DNA of 63,013 nucleotides from Myroides sp. NP-2 (GTDB taxonomy: Bacteria > Bacteroidota > Bacteroidia > Flavobacteriales > Flavobacteriaceae), in the NCBI RefSeq assembly GCF_014145665.1, contig NZ_JACHTD010000017.1:1-63013 (forward strand), given 5' to 3'. Numbering within the stretch: position 1 is the stretch's first letter; every line of letters starts with the position of its first letter. A program made the translations under genes and the position numbers. A model generated the notes under the pieces. It had not been told where the DNA came from and did no database searches. It saw only the letters and a program-made list of their open reading frames with translations. Positions 9,020 to 18,424 of the stretch are shown here, piece by piece.

Positions 9020-10705
9020 TTAATAATTTGGGTTTTGTTCGATTTTAATTTCCCCTGCTCCATCGATATAGCGCTGAGGAATAGGGAGGTACTCATTTTT
9101 TCCTTTTTGAAAATGAGCGTTGGTTAAGAAATTTCTCTTTTGTTTTTCTCGAGGTAAATATTGATTATTGATGACATCCGAGGCAATTCCCCATCGCACA
9201 AGATTAAAAAAGCGTTCACCTTCTAGGGCTAGTTCTAATCTCGACTCTAATCGAACCGCTTTTTGGGCTTGTTCTTTTGTTCGCCATGGGTTTTTATAGG
9301 GTTCGATATAGTAAGGCGCAGCAGCACCTTGTTGATCTAATCGTTTTACGTACTGTGATTGTTTCGCTCGCATGCGAATTTGATTTACTAAGACTTGAGC
9401 TTGATTAAAATCTCCTTGTTCAACCAAGGCTTCTGCCCTCCACAACAAGACCTCAGCATATCGAATCACATAGTAATTCAATGCCGAAACATACGGCCAA
9501 GTCTTACTATAGTATGGTGATTTTGCAGAAACGATGCGTTTTTTGGGACCATACGGTCCATATGTAGCCTCGTCTCTAGCCCAACTTTGGTGGTACAGAA
9601 TACCTAAATCGCGATAGGGTATTCCTGGTCGTCCAACTGTATGGTCCAATCGTGGATCTACAAAATCACTAGCACGGAGATCTAGCGTATCCAACACTGG
9701 CAATCCATGTTCATTTGTTCGAAAAGCATTAATTAAATTTTGAGAGGGACGATGAAAACCATATTGCGGATAAAACGGCCCACCAGGTGAAGCGAGTCTA
9801 TCTCCGACGCTCCCGTTATAATTGTGAAGACTACCATCTTGTATGGCGTGCTGCACAGCAAAAATGATTTCTTTATTGTTGTCGTTTTCAGGTAAGAAAA
9901 GTCCTTCAAAATCGGCATATAAACCATAAGTACTTCCTAGCACTTGTTGGGTTAAATGAATAACTTCTTCCCACTTTCCTTGGTATAATTTCACTTTAGC
10001 GTGATAGGCAATCGCTGCCGTTTGTGTAGGTCTTCCCACTTCCATTTGCTTAAGGGGAAGTCGCTCACTGGCTCGCAAAAAATCTTGACCTATTTTTTCC
10101 CACAGTTCCTCTGATGTATAGAGAACATTGGAAACAGTAAAGGCGTCCATGTCAACGATACTTTCATCTAGATAGGGAATTCGATTGTAAAGACGTTTTA
10201 ACTCAAAGTAATAGTGTCCCCTCAAAAAGTAGAGTTCCCCCTTTCTTTGTTGTTTGTGTTGTTGATCAAAATCATCGACAAGCTCCAACAAACGCAAAGC
10301 TGTATTGACCCTGTAAATTCCTTCATACAGAACGCTCCATTTGCGTTCAACATCGAGAATCGTTGGGTCTGTTTGATACATTTCCATACGGTGTATTTGC
10401 ACTTGGTCTCCTGTTCCTCCCCCTCCTTTATAAGCGTCATCAGACATCACATCACCAAAGCTCCAATTAGAGGCTGGTGAATTCATTGCATTGGAAGAAT
10501 TATCTAATTGTCCATTGAGTATTTGATAGGCTCCAATGATCAATTTTTCAACATGTTCTGTTGTAGTTATCTCTTCGGGTAACAACTCTCCTGGAGGTGT
10601 CTCCGTTAAAAAATCTGAATTACAAGCCCACAATGACGTGATACTTACTGCCAAAAGGAATCGCAAACTCAACAGATAAAAGGATATATTTTTTTTCTTC
10701 TTCAT
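9020..10705 (-). CDS. SusD/RagB-family nutrient-binding lipoprotein (first pair)
   Basis: A 561-residue SusD/RagB lipoprotein (lipobox LWAC, Cys28). Family hallmarks are ELYFLRGHYYFELKRLY in the N-terminal helical part, YAEVLLWRAEALVEQGD, and RLESRLELALEGERFFNLVRWG, ending in EYLPIPQRYID and a QNPNY terminus typical of SusD. It starts 3 nt after the STN-containing susC, its expected partner, and is followed 2 nt later by the YdcF gene. It should sit on the cell surface and capture the same inducer or substrate that the STN receptor reports to FecR. Confidence 0.93.
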   Translation of the reverse strand: MKKKKNISFYLLSLRFLLAVSITSLWACNSDFLTETPPGELLPEEITTTEHVEKLIIGAYQILNGQLDNSSNAMNSPASNWSFGDVMSDDAYKGGGGTGDQVQIHRMEMYQTDPTILDVERKWSVLYEGIYRVNTALRLLELVDDFDQQHKQQRKGELYFLRGHYYFELKRLYNRIPYLDESIVDMDAFTVSNVLYTSEELWEKIGQDFLRASERLPLKQMEVGRPTQTAAIAYHAKVKLYQGKWEEVIHLTQQVLGSTYGLYADFEGLFLPENDNNKEIIFAVQHAIQDGSLHNYNGSVGDRLASPGGPFYPQYGFHRPSQNLINAFRTNEHGLPVLDTLDLRASDFVDPRLDHTVGRPGIPYRDLGILYHQSWARDEATYGPYGPKKRIVSAKSPYYSKTWPYVSALNYYVIRYAEVLLWRAEALVEQGDFNQAQVLVNQIRMRAKQSQYVKRLDQQGAAAPYYIEPYKNPWRTKEQAQKAVRLESRLELALEGERFFNLVRWGIASDVINNQYLPREKQKRNFLTNAHFQKGKNEYLPIPQRYIDGAGEIKIEQNPNY

Positions 10706-10708
10706 CGT

Positions 10709-13700
10709 TTAATAGCTAATGGTAAAACCTAGAGACATTGTTTTAGCTGGTGGATACAGTCCTCGATCTACGCCGAGATCAAGGCTTCTATTGTTACTAG
10801 CGTAATTTTGAAATCCCACTTCTGGGCTGACTCCTGAATATTTAGTCAGTGTAAAAACGTTACTGACCTGGAAGTATAGTCTGAATTTGGCTTTTTTATA
10901 TCGTTTGCTTTCAAAGGAATAGGCCACTTGAAGCTGACTCAATTTCAAAAATGAACCATCTTCAATATAATAGGAAGAAGGACGAATATTATTATTGGGA
11001 TCATCCCTTGTTAATCTTGGGATTGAACTGTTTGGATTGTCCACCGTCCATGCTCCTAATAATTCAGTTGATTTATTATAAGCCTCTTGATTAAAAAAAT
11101 GCGTTTGATACTTCGTAAGGTTATATATTTCATTACCATAACTACCAATCCAAAACAGTTGTAATTCGATGTTTTTATAGGCAAAGTTCATGGATAAACT
11201 CGCAGTAAATTTGGGGTGAGGCGTTCCTATTTGGGTTCTATCCCTATGGTCGATTGTCCCATCTTGGTTGGTATCAACAAAGCGCAAATCCCCTGGTTGT
11301 GCATTGGGTTGTAAACCATAGGTTTCTATTTCTGTTTGGTTTTGAAAAACTCCAGCTGTTTTATAACCGTAAAATGCTCCTATTGGCGCTCCTACTGCTG
11401 TTCTAGAGACCTCTTGTCCAAAATTCACATCGTGTAAAGACGAACTGGGAATGGTCAAATAAGAGGTAGATGATAGACGGGTCATTTTATTTTTATTTTG
11501 TGTAAAGAGTAACTCAAAAGCACAATCGAGTCCCTGAAAAGAATTGCGATACTCGAGTCCGATTTCAATACCTTTATTCTGTACCACTCCATCATTTATC
11601 CATTGTCCTTTATGTGCACCACCAAAAGTCAGAGGCAGTGATCGGTAGACAAGAAGGTCTTTGGTTTTCTTTGAATAGAAATCAACGGTGAACCTCAACT
11701 TATCGTAAAAAAAAGAAGCATCCAATCCAGCAGAGACTTGCTCAGTTGATTCCCATCGCAAATTGGGATTGGCTACACGTGTGGAAACCAACCCAGTTTC
11801 ACTTGTATGTTGAGATCCATCAATATCGTAATTCGAATTGTAGTTGTTGTGGCTAAAACTTTGAACAGTAGAATACGTAGGAACTTGTTGATTTCCACTA
11901 ATTCCCCAGTTAAATTTCATTAATGCCGTGGTATTTTGTTGCTTTAACGGCCAAAAATGCTCTTCACTAATCCTCCATCCCAATGAAAGCGCAGGGAAAT
12001 TACTCCATTTGTGTTTTTGTAACCGCGATGTACCATCGCGTCTAAGGAGCAACCCACCTAAATATTTTTGTTTGTAATTGTAAGAGACTTTTGCAAAATA
12101 GGAACTTAAATTCCATTGATAGGCATTGCCTGAATTGAGTTGATTTTGTGTTCCATAATCCAAGAACCAATTGGAGGGATCTTCTTGCAAAAAGTGATGT
12201 CTTGAAGCAGATAATCCCTCATAATAGTATTGGATTGCCTCTTGTCCTAGGAGTAATTGAACGGATTGATTTTGAAATTGGCGTTGGTATCCCAACGTAT
12301 TGCTCATAACCATTTCGTAATTAAACCTACTTTCTGTTGTCAGGGCATTCACTTCATTTTGCACGAATAACTCATCAAAAGTCGCAGAAAACCGCTTTGC
12401 GTTTACATTCTGAAAATCAAGCCCTAAGGAAGTTTTGAAAGAAAAATCCCCATAGTTAGCCTGAGCATAAAGATTGCCTAAAGCTCTTAATTGTTTCACT
12501 TTATTATCCTTATTTCGGTGTAAGCGTCCTAGAGGATTTTGTCTGTCATTAATAGGATTTCCTGAAAAATCGCCCGCTTCATTGTACACAGGAATAATAG
12601 AGGGATACATATAGGCATCATATACAATAGAATTTAAGGCTTTATTCGTGCCAATTTCGACTTGATCTGCATAGGCTAAACTTACATTTTCCCCTAACAC
12701 AAGATGAGAATTAAACAACTGATAACTAGAGTTATATCGAGCAGTAAGTCGTTTAAAATACGTGTCTTTAATAATTCCTTTTTGTTCAAAATAGCCTAAA
12801 CTAAATAACTGTTTAGCTTGGGTATCGCCTTTTGAAACAGAAAAACTATGTGATTGAATACGCGCTGGAGTAAAAATTGATTTGACCCAATTTACGTCTG
12901 CACTTCGAATTGTTTGATCAGCAGTTAAATACTCAGGTAGTTGTATTGCTGTGGGATTATTACCATAAATACTGTGATTGGGCAATACTCCATCATTTTG
13001 ATACGCTTGCCAAAGTAATTGGCCATACTGTTTTGCATTGAGCATTGTAGGTAGATTCACAGCATATTGAATACCTGCATAGCTAGATAGAGCAAGTGTC
13101 ACAGCATTTAGATCATCCCCTTTTTTTGTTGTAATCAATAGGACACCATTTGCTGCTCTTGATCCGTACATCGATGCATCAGCGTCTTTTAAAATTTGAA
13201 TATGTTCTACATCATTGGGATTGATTGTATTTAACCCATTAACCAAGGGTAATCCATCGAGGATAATTAGGGGGTCATTCGCGTGTATGGTACTGAGACC
13301 ACGTATTGCCATAGCATTTCCACCACCAGGACTATGTGCGCTGAATACCTGAACACCTTTTGCTTTTCCATCTAACATATCTACGAGATCCCCATGCGGT
13401 AAATCGTTGATTGCCGAACCGGAAATATGCTCAACAGCTCCAGTATAATTAGCTCTTCTTTGATTGGCATATCCAGTAATGACAATTTCTTCTAAATCTT
13501 TATTTTGTTTGGTTAGTTGCAGGTGCAATTGTTTTGCTTGTATAGAGGTAACAGCAACTTCTATTGGATCATACCCTACTAGTTCTACCAACAAAATAGG
13601 ATGCTTTATTCCTTTGACAAGTTGAATGCTAAAATTCCCTTCCTCATCAGTCCTTGCAAAGTCAGGGGTATGCAAAAGGCGAACCACAGCGTGTGAAAGA

Positions 13701-14131
13701 GGCTGTCCTTGTTGATCTTTAATGCTCCCTTGAATCAAATCGATTGAATTGGAAGTTTCTGAGGTAGCCGATCGTTCTTGAGCTTTTCTTCCATTTTTAA
13801 AGGAAATTAAATTTCCACTTACACTGTACATCATATCCCGTTTCGTTGTTATTTGAGCCAATAAAGTCCCTAAGTCAACATGCAGGGTAGAGGAATGAAT
13901 CGTACGAGAAGTATCAATAGCTTCCAAAGAATATACAATCCTAAATTGAGTTTGTTTTTCAATTAGAGAAAAGAGTGTTGCTATGCTATTGGTTTTATGT
14001 TGTAGCACAATTATATTTTTAGGAGGCAAAACGGATATGGATTGGCAAGAAGCAAAAAGTTCGGCATACTGCAGGAGCAGCATACTAAGCACAAGGCCAA
14101 GATTCAGATACTTTCTTCTTAAACATTTCAT
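10709..14131 (-). CDS. SusC/RagA-family TonB receptor with N-terminal STN signalling domain
   Basis: A 1140-residue outer-membrane receptor. Order of parts: signal peptide (about 1-30), secretin/TonB short N-terminal domain (STN, about 45-110, from NIIVLQHKTNSIATLFSLI), carboxypeptidase-regulatory-like domain (about 132-215), TonB-box-like EEIVITGYA, plug with ILKDADASMYGSRAANG, then the barrel. In characterised systems the STN domain contacts a FecR-type anti-sigma factor in the periplasm when ligand is bound. The ATG at 14131 overlaps the fecR stop as ATGA, so it is preferred over a GTG nine bases upstream. It is followed by its susD after 3 nt. Together with the two upstream genes it forms a cell-surface signalling set. 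Confidence 0.94.
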   Translation of the reverse strand: MKCLRRKYLNLGLVLSMLLLQYAELFASCQSISVLPPKNIIVLQHKTNSIATLFSLIEKQTQFRIVYSLEAIDTSRTIHSSTLHVDLGTLLAQITTKRDMMYSVSGNLISFKNGRKAQERSATSETSNSIDLIQGSIKDQQGQPLSHAVVRLLHTPDFARTDEEGNFSIQLVKGIKHPILLVELVGYDPIEVAVTSIQAKQLHLQLTKQNKDLEEIVITGYANQRRANYTGAVEHISGSAINDLPHGDLVDMLDGKAKGVQVFSAHSPGGGNAMAIRGLSTIHANDPLIILDGLPLVNGLNTINPNDVEHIQILKDADASMYGSRAANGVLLITTKKGDDLNAVTLALSSYAGIQYAVNLPTMLNAKQYGQLLWQAYQNDGVLPNHSIYGNNPTAIQLPEYLTADQTIRSADVNWVKSIFTPARIQSHSFSVSKGDTQAKQLFSLGYFEQKGIIKDTYFKRLTARYNSSYQLFNSHLVLGENVSLAYADQVEIGTNKALNSIVYDAYMYPSIIPVYNEAGDFSGNPINDRQNPLGRLHRNKDNKVKQLRALGNLYAQANYGDFSFKTSLGLDFQNVNAKRFSATFDELFVQNEVNALTTESRFNYEMVMSNTLGYQRQFQNQSVQLLLGQEAIQYYYEGLSASRHHFLQEDPSNWFLDYGTQNQLNSGNAYQWNLSSYFAKVSYNYKQKYLGGLLLRRDGTSRLQKHKWSNFPALSLGWRISEEHFWPLKQQNTTALMKFNWGISGNQQVPTYSTVQSFSHNNYNSNYDIDGSQHTSETGLVSTRVANPNLRWESTEQVSAGLDASFFYDKLRFTVDFYSKKTKDLLVYRSLPLTFGGAHKGQWINDGVVQNKGIEIGLEYRNSFQGLDCAFELLFTQNKNKMTRLSSTSYLTIPSSSLHDVNFGQEVSRTAVGAPIGAFYGYKTAGVFQNQTEIETYGLQPNAQPGDLRFVDTNQDGTIDHRDRTQIGTPHPKFTASLSMNFAYKNIELQLFWIGSYGNEIYNLTKYQTHFFNQEAYNKSTELLGAWTVDNPNSSIPRLTRDDPNNNIRPSSYYIEDGSFLKLSQLQVAYSFESKRYKKAKFRLYFQVSNVFTLTKYSGVSPEVGFQNYASNNRSLDLGVDRGLYPPAKTMSLGFTISY

Positions 14132-15054
14132 CCGTTCCACTCGTTTTCAAAGTGAATAGCAGCGCCTGAAACCGTGTATCTCACTTGGTGAATAAAACAA
14201 AAACTGTGTAGAATATCTTTGAGGGAGGTATGTCTAAAATCTCCCGTAGTAAAAAAATCTGTGGTAGAGATACCCTCAAAATGAAGTTGTACATTAAACT
14301 CTTCTTCTATTCTTTTTTTCCAGGTAATCAAGGGTAATTCATGCATAACAAGCTCCTCTTTATTGGTTGATATTAGAGTTAAAACATCAACTGTAGAGGA
14401 GTGAAGACGCCCGTCAAACAAGGTAGTTTTCTCATGAGCGTTTAACCATACTTTATCCAAAGTATCCTTTTGATTTTCAACCGTCACTTTTCCTGTACGA
14501 ACCACAACTTCTGAAGCACGAACCGTAAAAGAAGTTCCTAAAACCGTTACCGAAACTTGTTCTGTATGTACAATAAAAGGCTTGGTTGCATTGCGATTTA
14601 CATTAAAAAAGGCTTCTCCTTCTAATGTTACTCGGCGATCAACAGCATTAAAATCAGAGGGGAGTATTAATTGAGAACCGGGCATTAGCTCTACTTCTGT
14701 TGCATCATCCAGCACAAAGCGTTTAGGTTCATCCCCTCGGGCTACTGTATATTGAAGTGTATCTTTAAAAATAAAATTGGACGTTAGCCACAAGCTAGTG
14801 CATATCAAACCTAAAAAAGCAACTAATAGCAATAGAGTTTGTTGACGTCTTTGTTTTTTCTTACGAACTACTGTTTTGAATTTTATACTACTAAAAATTC
14901 GCTGTTTTAGTTGTTTGTCTTCTCGAACAAGTTCGCCTGTAGTGAAGGCCTGTTTTTGTAGTTCCTGGATAAAATCATCTACTACCTTTTGCTCTGCTTG
15001 TGTAGCGGTTTGATTCAGGTATTTCTCACAAAGTTGTCTAAACTTATTAATCAT
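14128..15054 (-). CDS. FecR-family anti-sigma factor
   Basis: A 308-residue single-pass inner-membrane protein. The cytoplasmic N-terminal part (about 1-72) is expected to hold the sigma factor. A transmembrane helix at about 73-93 (LLLLVAFLGLICTSLWL) follows a basic stretch. The periplasmic FecR domain (about 105-200; RFVLDDATEVELMPGSQL, VTLEGEAFFNV, VTVLGTSFTVRA) comes next, then a C-terminal DUF4974-like region (about 238-305) that meets the STN domain of the receptor. Its stop codon overlaps the start of that receptor (ATGA). It lies 113 nt downstream of the sigma gene. Confidence 0.94.
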   Translation of the reverse strand: MINKFRQLCEKYLNQTATQAEQKVVDDFIQELQKQAFTTGELVREDKQLKQRIFSSIKFKTVVRKKKQRRQQTLLLLVAFLGLICTSLWLTSNFIFKDTLQYTVARGDEPKRFVLDDATEVELMPGSQLILPSDFNAVDRRVTLEGEAFFNVNRNATKPFIVHTEQVSVTVLGTSFTVRASEVVVRTGKVTVENQKDTLDKVWLNAHEKTTLFDGRLHSSTVDVLTLISTNKEELVMHELPLITWKKRIEEEFNVQLHFEGISTTDFFTTGDFRHTSLKDILHSFCFIHQVRYTVSGAAIHFENEWNG

Positions 15055-15167
15055 GGGTCTAATGGGTTTCTATAATTAAGAGTGAGACATAGCCCATTCT
15101 CCCCATTCCTCTTGTTGTTTCTTAACAATTAGATAATATACCCTTGGATCAATAACCTATACGCAAC

Positions 15168-15716
15168 CTAAGCTTGACTAATAATCAACAGTACAGTCAT
15201 CACGTCAATAGCATAAGGCAAACTTGTTTTTAAGCTCTTTATCGCTTTGTGAATTTGTTTATCTACCGTACTTTCAGATATGCTGAGTTTTTCAGCTATT
15301 TGCCTATAGGTTAAATGGCTGCCATAGCGCAACTCAAATACTTCCAAACATCGTTGAGGGAGCACCTCTCTAGCTTTAGCAAAAACAAGGTGCACCAATT
15401 CTTCCTTATAATATCCTTGTTCTTCTTCTGACAACGACTCATTTTGAGTAAGAACGTGATAAACTGTTTCAATTTGAACTGTATCAAAATCAATTGATTT
15501 TAGAGCTAGAATACTTCGATTTCGCACACTTCTCCAAAGATAAGCCTTGGGATCTAAAATGGTCAATTGATGAAAGTTATTCCATATTTGTACAAAAACA
15601 TCTTGTACTACATCTTCTGCTACCAAGTGATCGCGGACAATATTACACGAATACGTATAGAGTTCATCCCAGTATAGTTCAAAGTGATCATTGATCCATT
15701 TATCCTTTTGATCCAT
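15168..15716 (-). CDS. ECF RNA polymerase sigma factor (FecI-like)
   Basis: A 182-residue ECF sigma factor. Region 2 lies at about 10-80 (VAEDVVQDVFVQIW, then AYLWRSVRNRSI) and region 4 at about 115-170 (RCLEVFELRYGSHLTYRQIAEKL-type helix, ISESTVDKQIHKAIKSLK as the recognition helix). It is the first gene of the leftward operon and should direct its transcription once FecR releases it. A promoter -7 element lies just upstream (15738-15745). Confidence 0.95.
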   Translation of the reverse strand: MDQKDKWINDHFELYWDELYTYSCNIVRDHLVAEDVVQDVFVQIWNNFHQLTILDPKAYLWRSVRNRSILALKSIDFDTVQIETVYHVLTQNESLSEEEQGYYKEELVHLVFAKAREVLPQRCLEVFELRYGSHLTYRQIAEKLSISESTVDKQIHKAIKSLKTSLPYAIDVMTVLLIISQA

Positions 15717-15737
15717 TTCGTTCTCATTAGTTCAAGC

Positions 15738-15745
15738 CAAAGGTA
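15738..15745 (-). promoter_or_regulatory. -7 element upstream of the ECF sigma gene
   Basis: TACCTTTG on the minus strand, 22 nt upstream of the sigma start codon, fits TAnnTTTG. No clear -33 element is seen at the ideal distance. It would give basal sigma expression from the housekeeping sigma factor. Confidence 0.45.
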
Positions 15746-15864
15746 TATCGCAAGAGGATGGGAAAGATTATGGAGCTATTACTAAACTGTTACCTCCATA
15801 TTAGTTAACTTTTGAGTGAAAATAAAAAAGTATAGATCGGATAAGGTCTCCTAGGATTATCTCG

Positions 15865-15872
15865 TATTTTTG
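15865..15872 (+). promoter_or_regulatory. -7 element of the secreted phosphodiesterase gene
   Basis: TATTTTTG is a perfect TAnnTTTG, 17 nt before the ATG at 15890. The leader would be about 10 nt. No -33 is evident. Confidence 0.5.
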
Positions 15873-15889
15873 TAAAAAATTAGAATCAC

Positions 15890-16837
15890 ATGAAAAAGCT
15901 TTTTTATACACTGTCCACTTTTTTACTTTACAGTACTTCTTCCCTATTTGCGCAGAACCTTGAAATTATTCCCTTGGGGGTTTATGGTGGCGGAGATGAA
16001 AGTAATTTATCTTGTTATTTAGTAGGAGTTGAAAACAGCAATAGTTATTTAGCCCTTGATGCAGGAACGATAAGAAGTGGCATAAACAAAGCTATTGAAA
16101 AGGGCACTTTTGAGGTTTCCTTTGAAACTGTCCTCCAAAATTACATTAAAGGTTACTTTATATCGCATGGGCATTTGGATCACGTATCGGGTTTGATTAT
16201 TAACTCACCTGAAGATTCGGCTAAACCGATATACTCCTTGCCTTTCGTGACTACTATTTTTAAGCACAATTATTTCACCAATGCTTCTTGGGCGAACTTT
16301 GGAAGCGAAGGAGAATCTCCTATCTTGGGTAAATATACCTATAAGAAGGAAAAACCGTTACAATCTTTTGCTATAGACCAGACAACCTTTACTGCGGAGA
16401 TATTTGAATTGAGTCATGTCAATCCACAAAAGAGTTCGGCTATCTTACTCAAAAACAACAATGACTATGTCTTGTACTTTGGAGACACTGGAGCAGATCG
16501 CATTGAAAAGACCAATCACCTAGATGAGATTTGGCAATACATTGCCCCTTTAGTGCGCAATAAAAACCTAAAGACAATCTTATTAGAGGTTTCTTTTCCC
16601 AATAGTCAACCGGAACATTTACTCTTTGGTCACTTAACACCTAAACTATTACAGGAAGAGTTAAACAAGTTGGCACAATATGCAGGGCTGGAAAACTTAA
16701 AGGACTTAAAGCTGATTGTGACTCACCTAAAGCCATCAGGAAATCAAATTGAAGTTATCAAACAAGAGCTATTCCAAGAAAATCCACTACAGCTAAACTA
16801 TATTTTTCCAAAACAAGGTGAAAAAATATCCCTATAA
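15890..16837 (+). CDS. Secreted class II 3',5'-cyclic-nucleotide phosphodiesterase
   Basis: A 315-residue metallo-beta-lactamase-fold protein of the class II cyclic-AMP phosphodiesterase family (PDEase_II type, as in yeast Pde1 and periplasmic CpdP of Vibrio fischeri). It has a signal peptide (about 1-21, ending LFAQ), an early PLGVYGGGDESNLS, the metal motif SHGHLDHVSGL (His93, His95, Asp97, His98), YFGDTGADR near 200, and LEVSFPN with FGHLTP near 235-252. It would act in the periplasm or outside on cyclic nucleotides. It is transcribed divergently from the ECF-sigma/SusCD operon across 173 bp. Family assignment is strong. Involvement with the neighbouring operon is inferred from the shared phosphodiester theme. 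Confidence 0.88.
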   Translation: MKKLFYTLSTFLLYSTSSLFAQNLEIIPLGVYGGGDESNLSCYLVGVENSNSYLALDAGTIRSGINKAIEKGTFEVSFETVLQNYIKGYFISHGHLDHVSGLIINSPEDSAKPIYSLPFVTTIFKHNYFTNASWANFGSEGESPILGKYTYKKEKPLQSFAIDQTTFTAEIFELSHVNPQKSSAILLKNNNDYVLYFGDTGADRIEKTNHLDEIWQYIAPLVRNKNLKTILLEVSFPNSQPEHLLFGHLTPKLLQEELNKLAQYAGLENLKDLKLIVTHLKPSGNQIEVIKQELFQENPLQLNYIFPKQGEKISL

Positions 16838-16843
16838 AGCAAG

Positions 16844-16880
16844 AAACCCCGTCTCATAAAGGCGGGGTTCTATTTTTTTA
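16844..16880 (+). terminator. Terminator after the cyclic-nucleotide phosphodiesterase
   Basis: AACCCCG (16845-16851) pairs with CGGGGTT (16863-16869), followed by CTATTTTTTTA. It may also stop the converging brnQ transcript. Confidence 0.85.
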
Positions 16881-16901
16881 CGTTTTTAGTTAAACGTATT
16901 T

Positions 16902-18209
16902 CTAATTTCGATTGAAGAGGTAAGCCACTAAAAACACAACAAAAGAAGGCAATAACCAAGGAACGTCATAACTGTATAGCGGAATCTTGTGTAATCCCTT
17001 CTCAACTTCCCATAGCCAACTATCTTCTGTAGCGGTTTTCAAGGTGATTGTCAAGAAAAATTGCACTAAAGAATAAATTGTTGTCGTAATAATGGCACCT
17101 ACAAAAGGCACTTTGCTTTTGACTATCTTTCCAAAAACAACTACATATAATATTAAGGTAAGGGTAATCGGATAGATAATGCCCAAGAAAGGTCCTGCAT
17201 AGTCTATAATCTGATCTACTCCATTTACAGCGAGGATAGCGGAAAAAACACAGGTAGCGATTACAATTGTTTTATAGCTTACTTTACCTTTAGTTAGTTG
17301 ACTAAAAAAGGTTCCAGTTGCGCAAACCAAGGCAATTGCAGTGGTTAAACACGCTAGGGCAATACACAAGGATAAAGCAATTGTACCTTCATTTCCCAAG
17401 ACGCTATTTGATATATAGAGCAATAATTCCGTCCTTTTTAAATCACCCGAAGCAGTGTAGCCAGAAGTTGCACCAAGATATACAAGTCCTCCGTAGATAA
17501 ACAATAGACAAGAAGTTGCTACAGCGCCTGATAAGAAGGTTGCTTTTGTTTTAGCTTCTGTACTAGTATATCCTTTGGCTTTCACTGCGGATATAATAAT
17601 TCCCGCATAAATAACGGATGCCAGTACATCCATTGTTTGATACCCTTCTGCAAAACCAATACGGAAAGATTCAACAGGATTTATTCCCGTATCTTCTGTA
17701 ACGTCTAATGGATAAAGCACCCCCATCAGAATCATAACAACCAGTATGATTAACAGCAAAGGTGTAAGATATTTTCCAATAATATCCACAACTTTAGAAG
17801 GAGATATAGAGAGCGTTAGCGTTACACCAAAGAACAATATAGAGGAAATTACAGGGCTAAAATCGGGCCAGATTGGCGCCAATCCAACTTCAAACGTCGT
17901 TGCAGCGGTACGCGGAATTGCAACAAGCGGACCGATACTCAAAATAATCATGGTAGCTAAAATCACCCCACCTGTTCTATTGACTCTTTTCCCTAAATCC
18001 GTAAACTCATCCCCTGAGAACAGCACAGCAAGTATTCCAAGAAAAGGAGCTATAATAGCAGTAATAGTAAAACCCGTCACTGCCGATGTCCAATCTTCTC
18101 CAGTAATCAAACCAATGATTGGAGGTAAGATGATATTTCCTGCGCCGAAAAACATAGCGAATAGCGCAAACCCAATTGTTAATATATTACCGATTGACTT
18201 CTGTTTCAT
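16902..18209 (-). CDS. brnQ: Branched-chain amino acid transporter, BrnQ/LIVCS type
   Basis: A 435-residue inner-membrane protein with about 12 hydrophobic helices. The N-terminus (NILTIGFALFAMFFGAGNII, then LPPIIG) is the family signature of the sodium-coupled leucine/isoleucine/valine importer. Length matches the family (about 430-450). It is a single gene converging with the phosphodiesterase gene, and its promoter is not obvious. Confidence 0.93.
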   Translation of the reverse strand: MKQKSIGNILTIGFALFAMFFGAGNIILPPIIGLITGEDWTSAVTGFTITAIIAPFLGILAVLFSGDEFTDLGKRVNRTGGVILATMIILSIGPLVAIPRTAATTFEVGLAPIWPDFSPVISSILFFGVTLTLSISPSKVVDIIGKYLTPLLLIILVVMILMGVLYPLDVTEDTGINPVESFRIGFAEGYQTMDVLASVIYAGIIISAVKAKGYTSTEAKTKATFLSGAVATSCLLFIYGGLVYLGATSGYTASGDLKRTELLLYISNSVLGNEGTIALSLCIALACLTTAIALVCATGTFFSQLTKGKVSYKTIVIATCVFSAILAVNGVDQIIDYAGPFLGIIYPITLTLILYVVVFGKIVKSKVPFVGAIITTTIYSLVQFFLTITLKTATEDSWLWEVEKGLHKIPLYSYDVPWLLPSFVVFLVAYLFNRN

Positions 18210-18424
18210 TTGTTTTGATTGTATTAAGTTGGATTCAATTTAAAAATTCTAAAATAATCATAATTTAATCCTACAAAAATCATGCTATTTAAAACTTAAC
18301 TTTGAATTATATATCACAATATAGAATATTAATTATATTTTTTATCAAAAATTTTCACATTCTTACTTCCCTGAAAACCAATACAAAACCCGTATATTTA
18401 TCTACTTTTTACATGTAAGATCAA
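18210..18424. other. AT-rich divergent spacer between brnQ and the GNAT gene
   Basis: This 215-bp stretch should hold both promoters. The only near match is TACTTTTT shortly before the acetyltransferase start (one base off TAnnTTTG). Nothing clearer is seen. Confidence 0.4.

Noticed and set aside
17746..18243. 165-codon frame antisense to brnQ
   Set aside because: Shadow of the brnQ membrane helices; it has no independent support.
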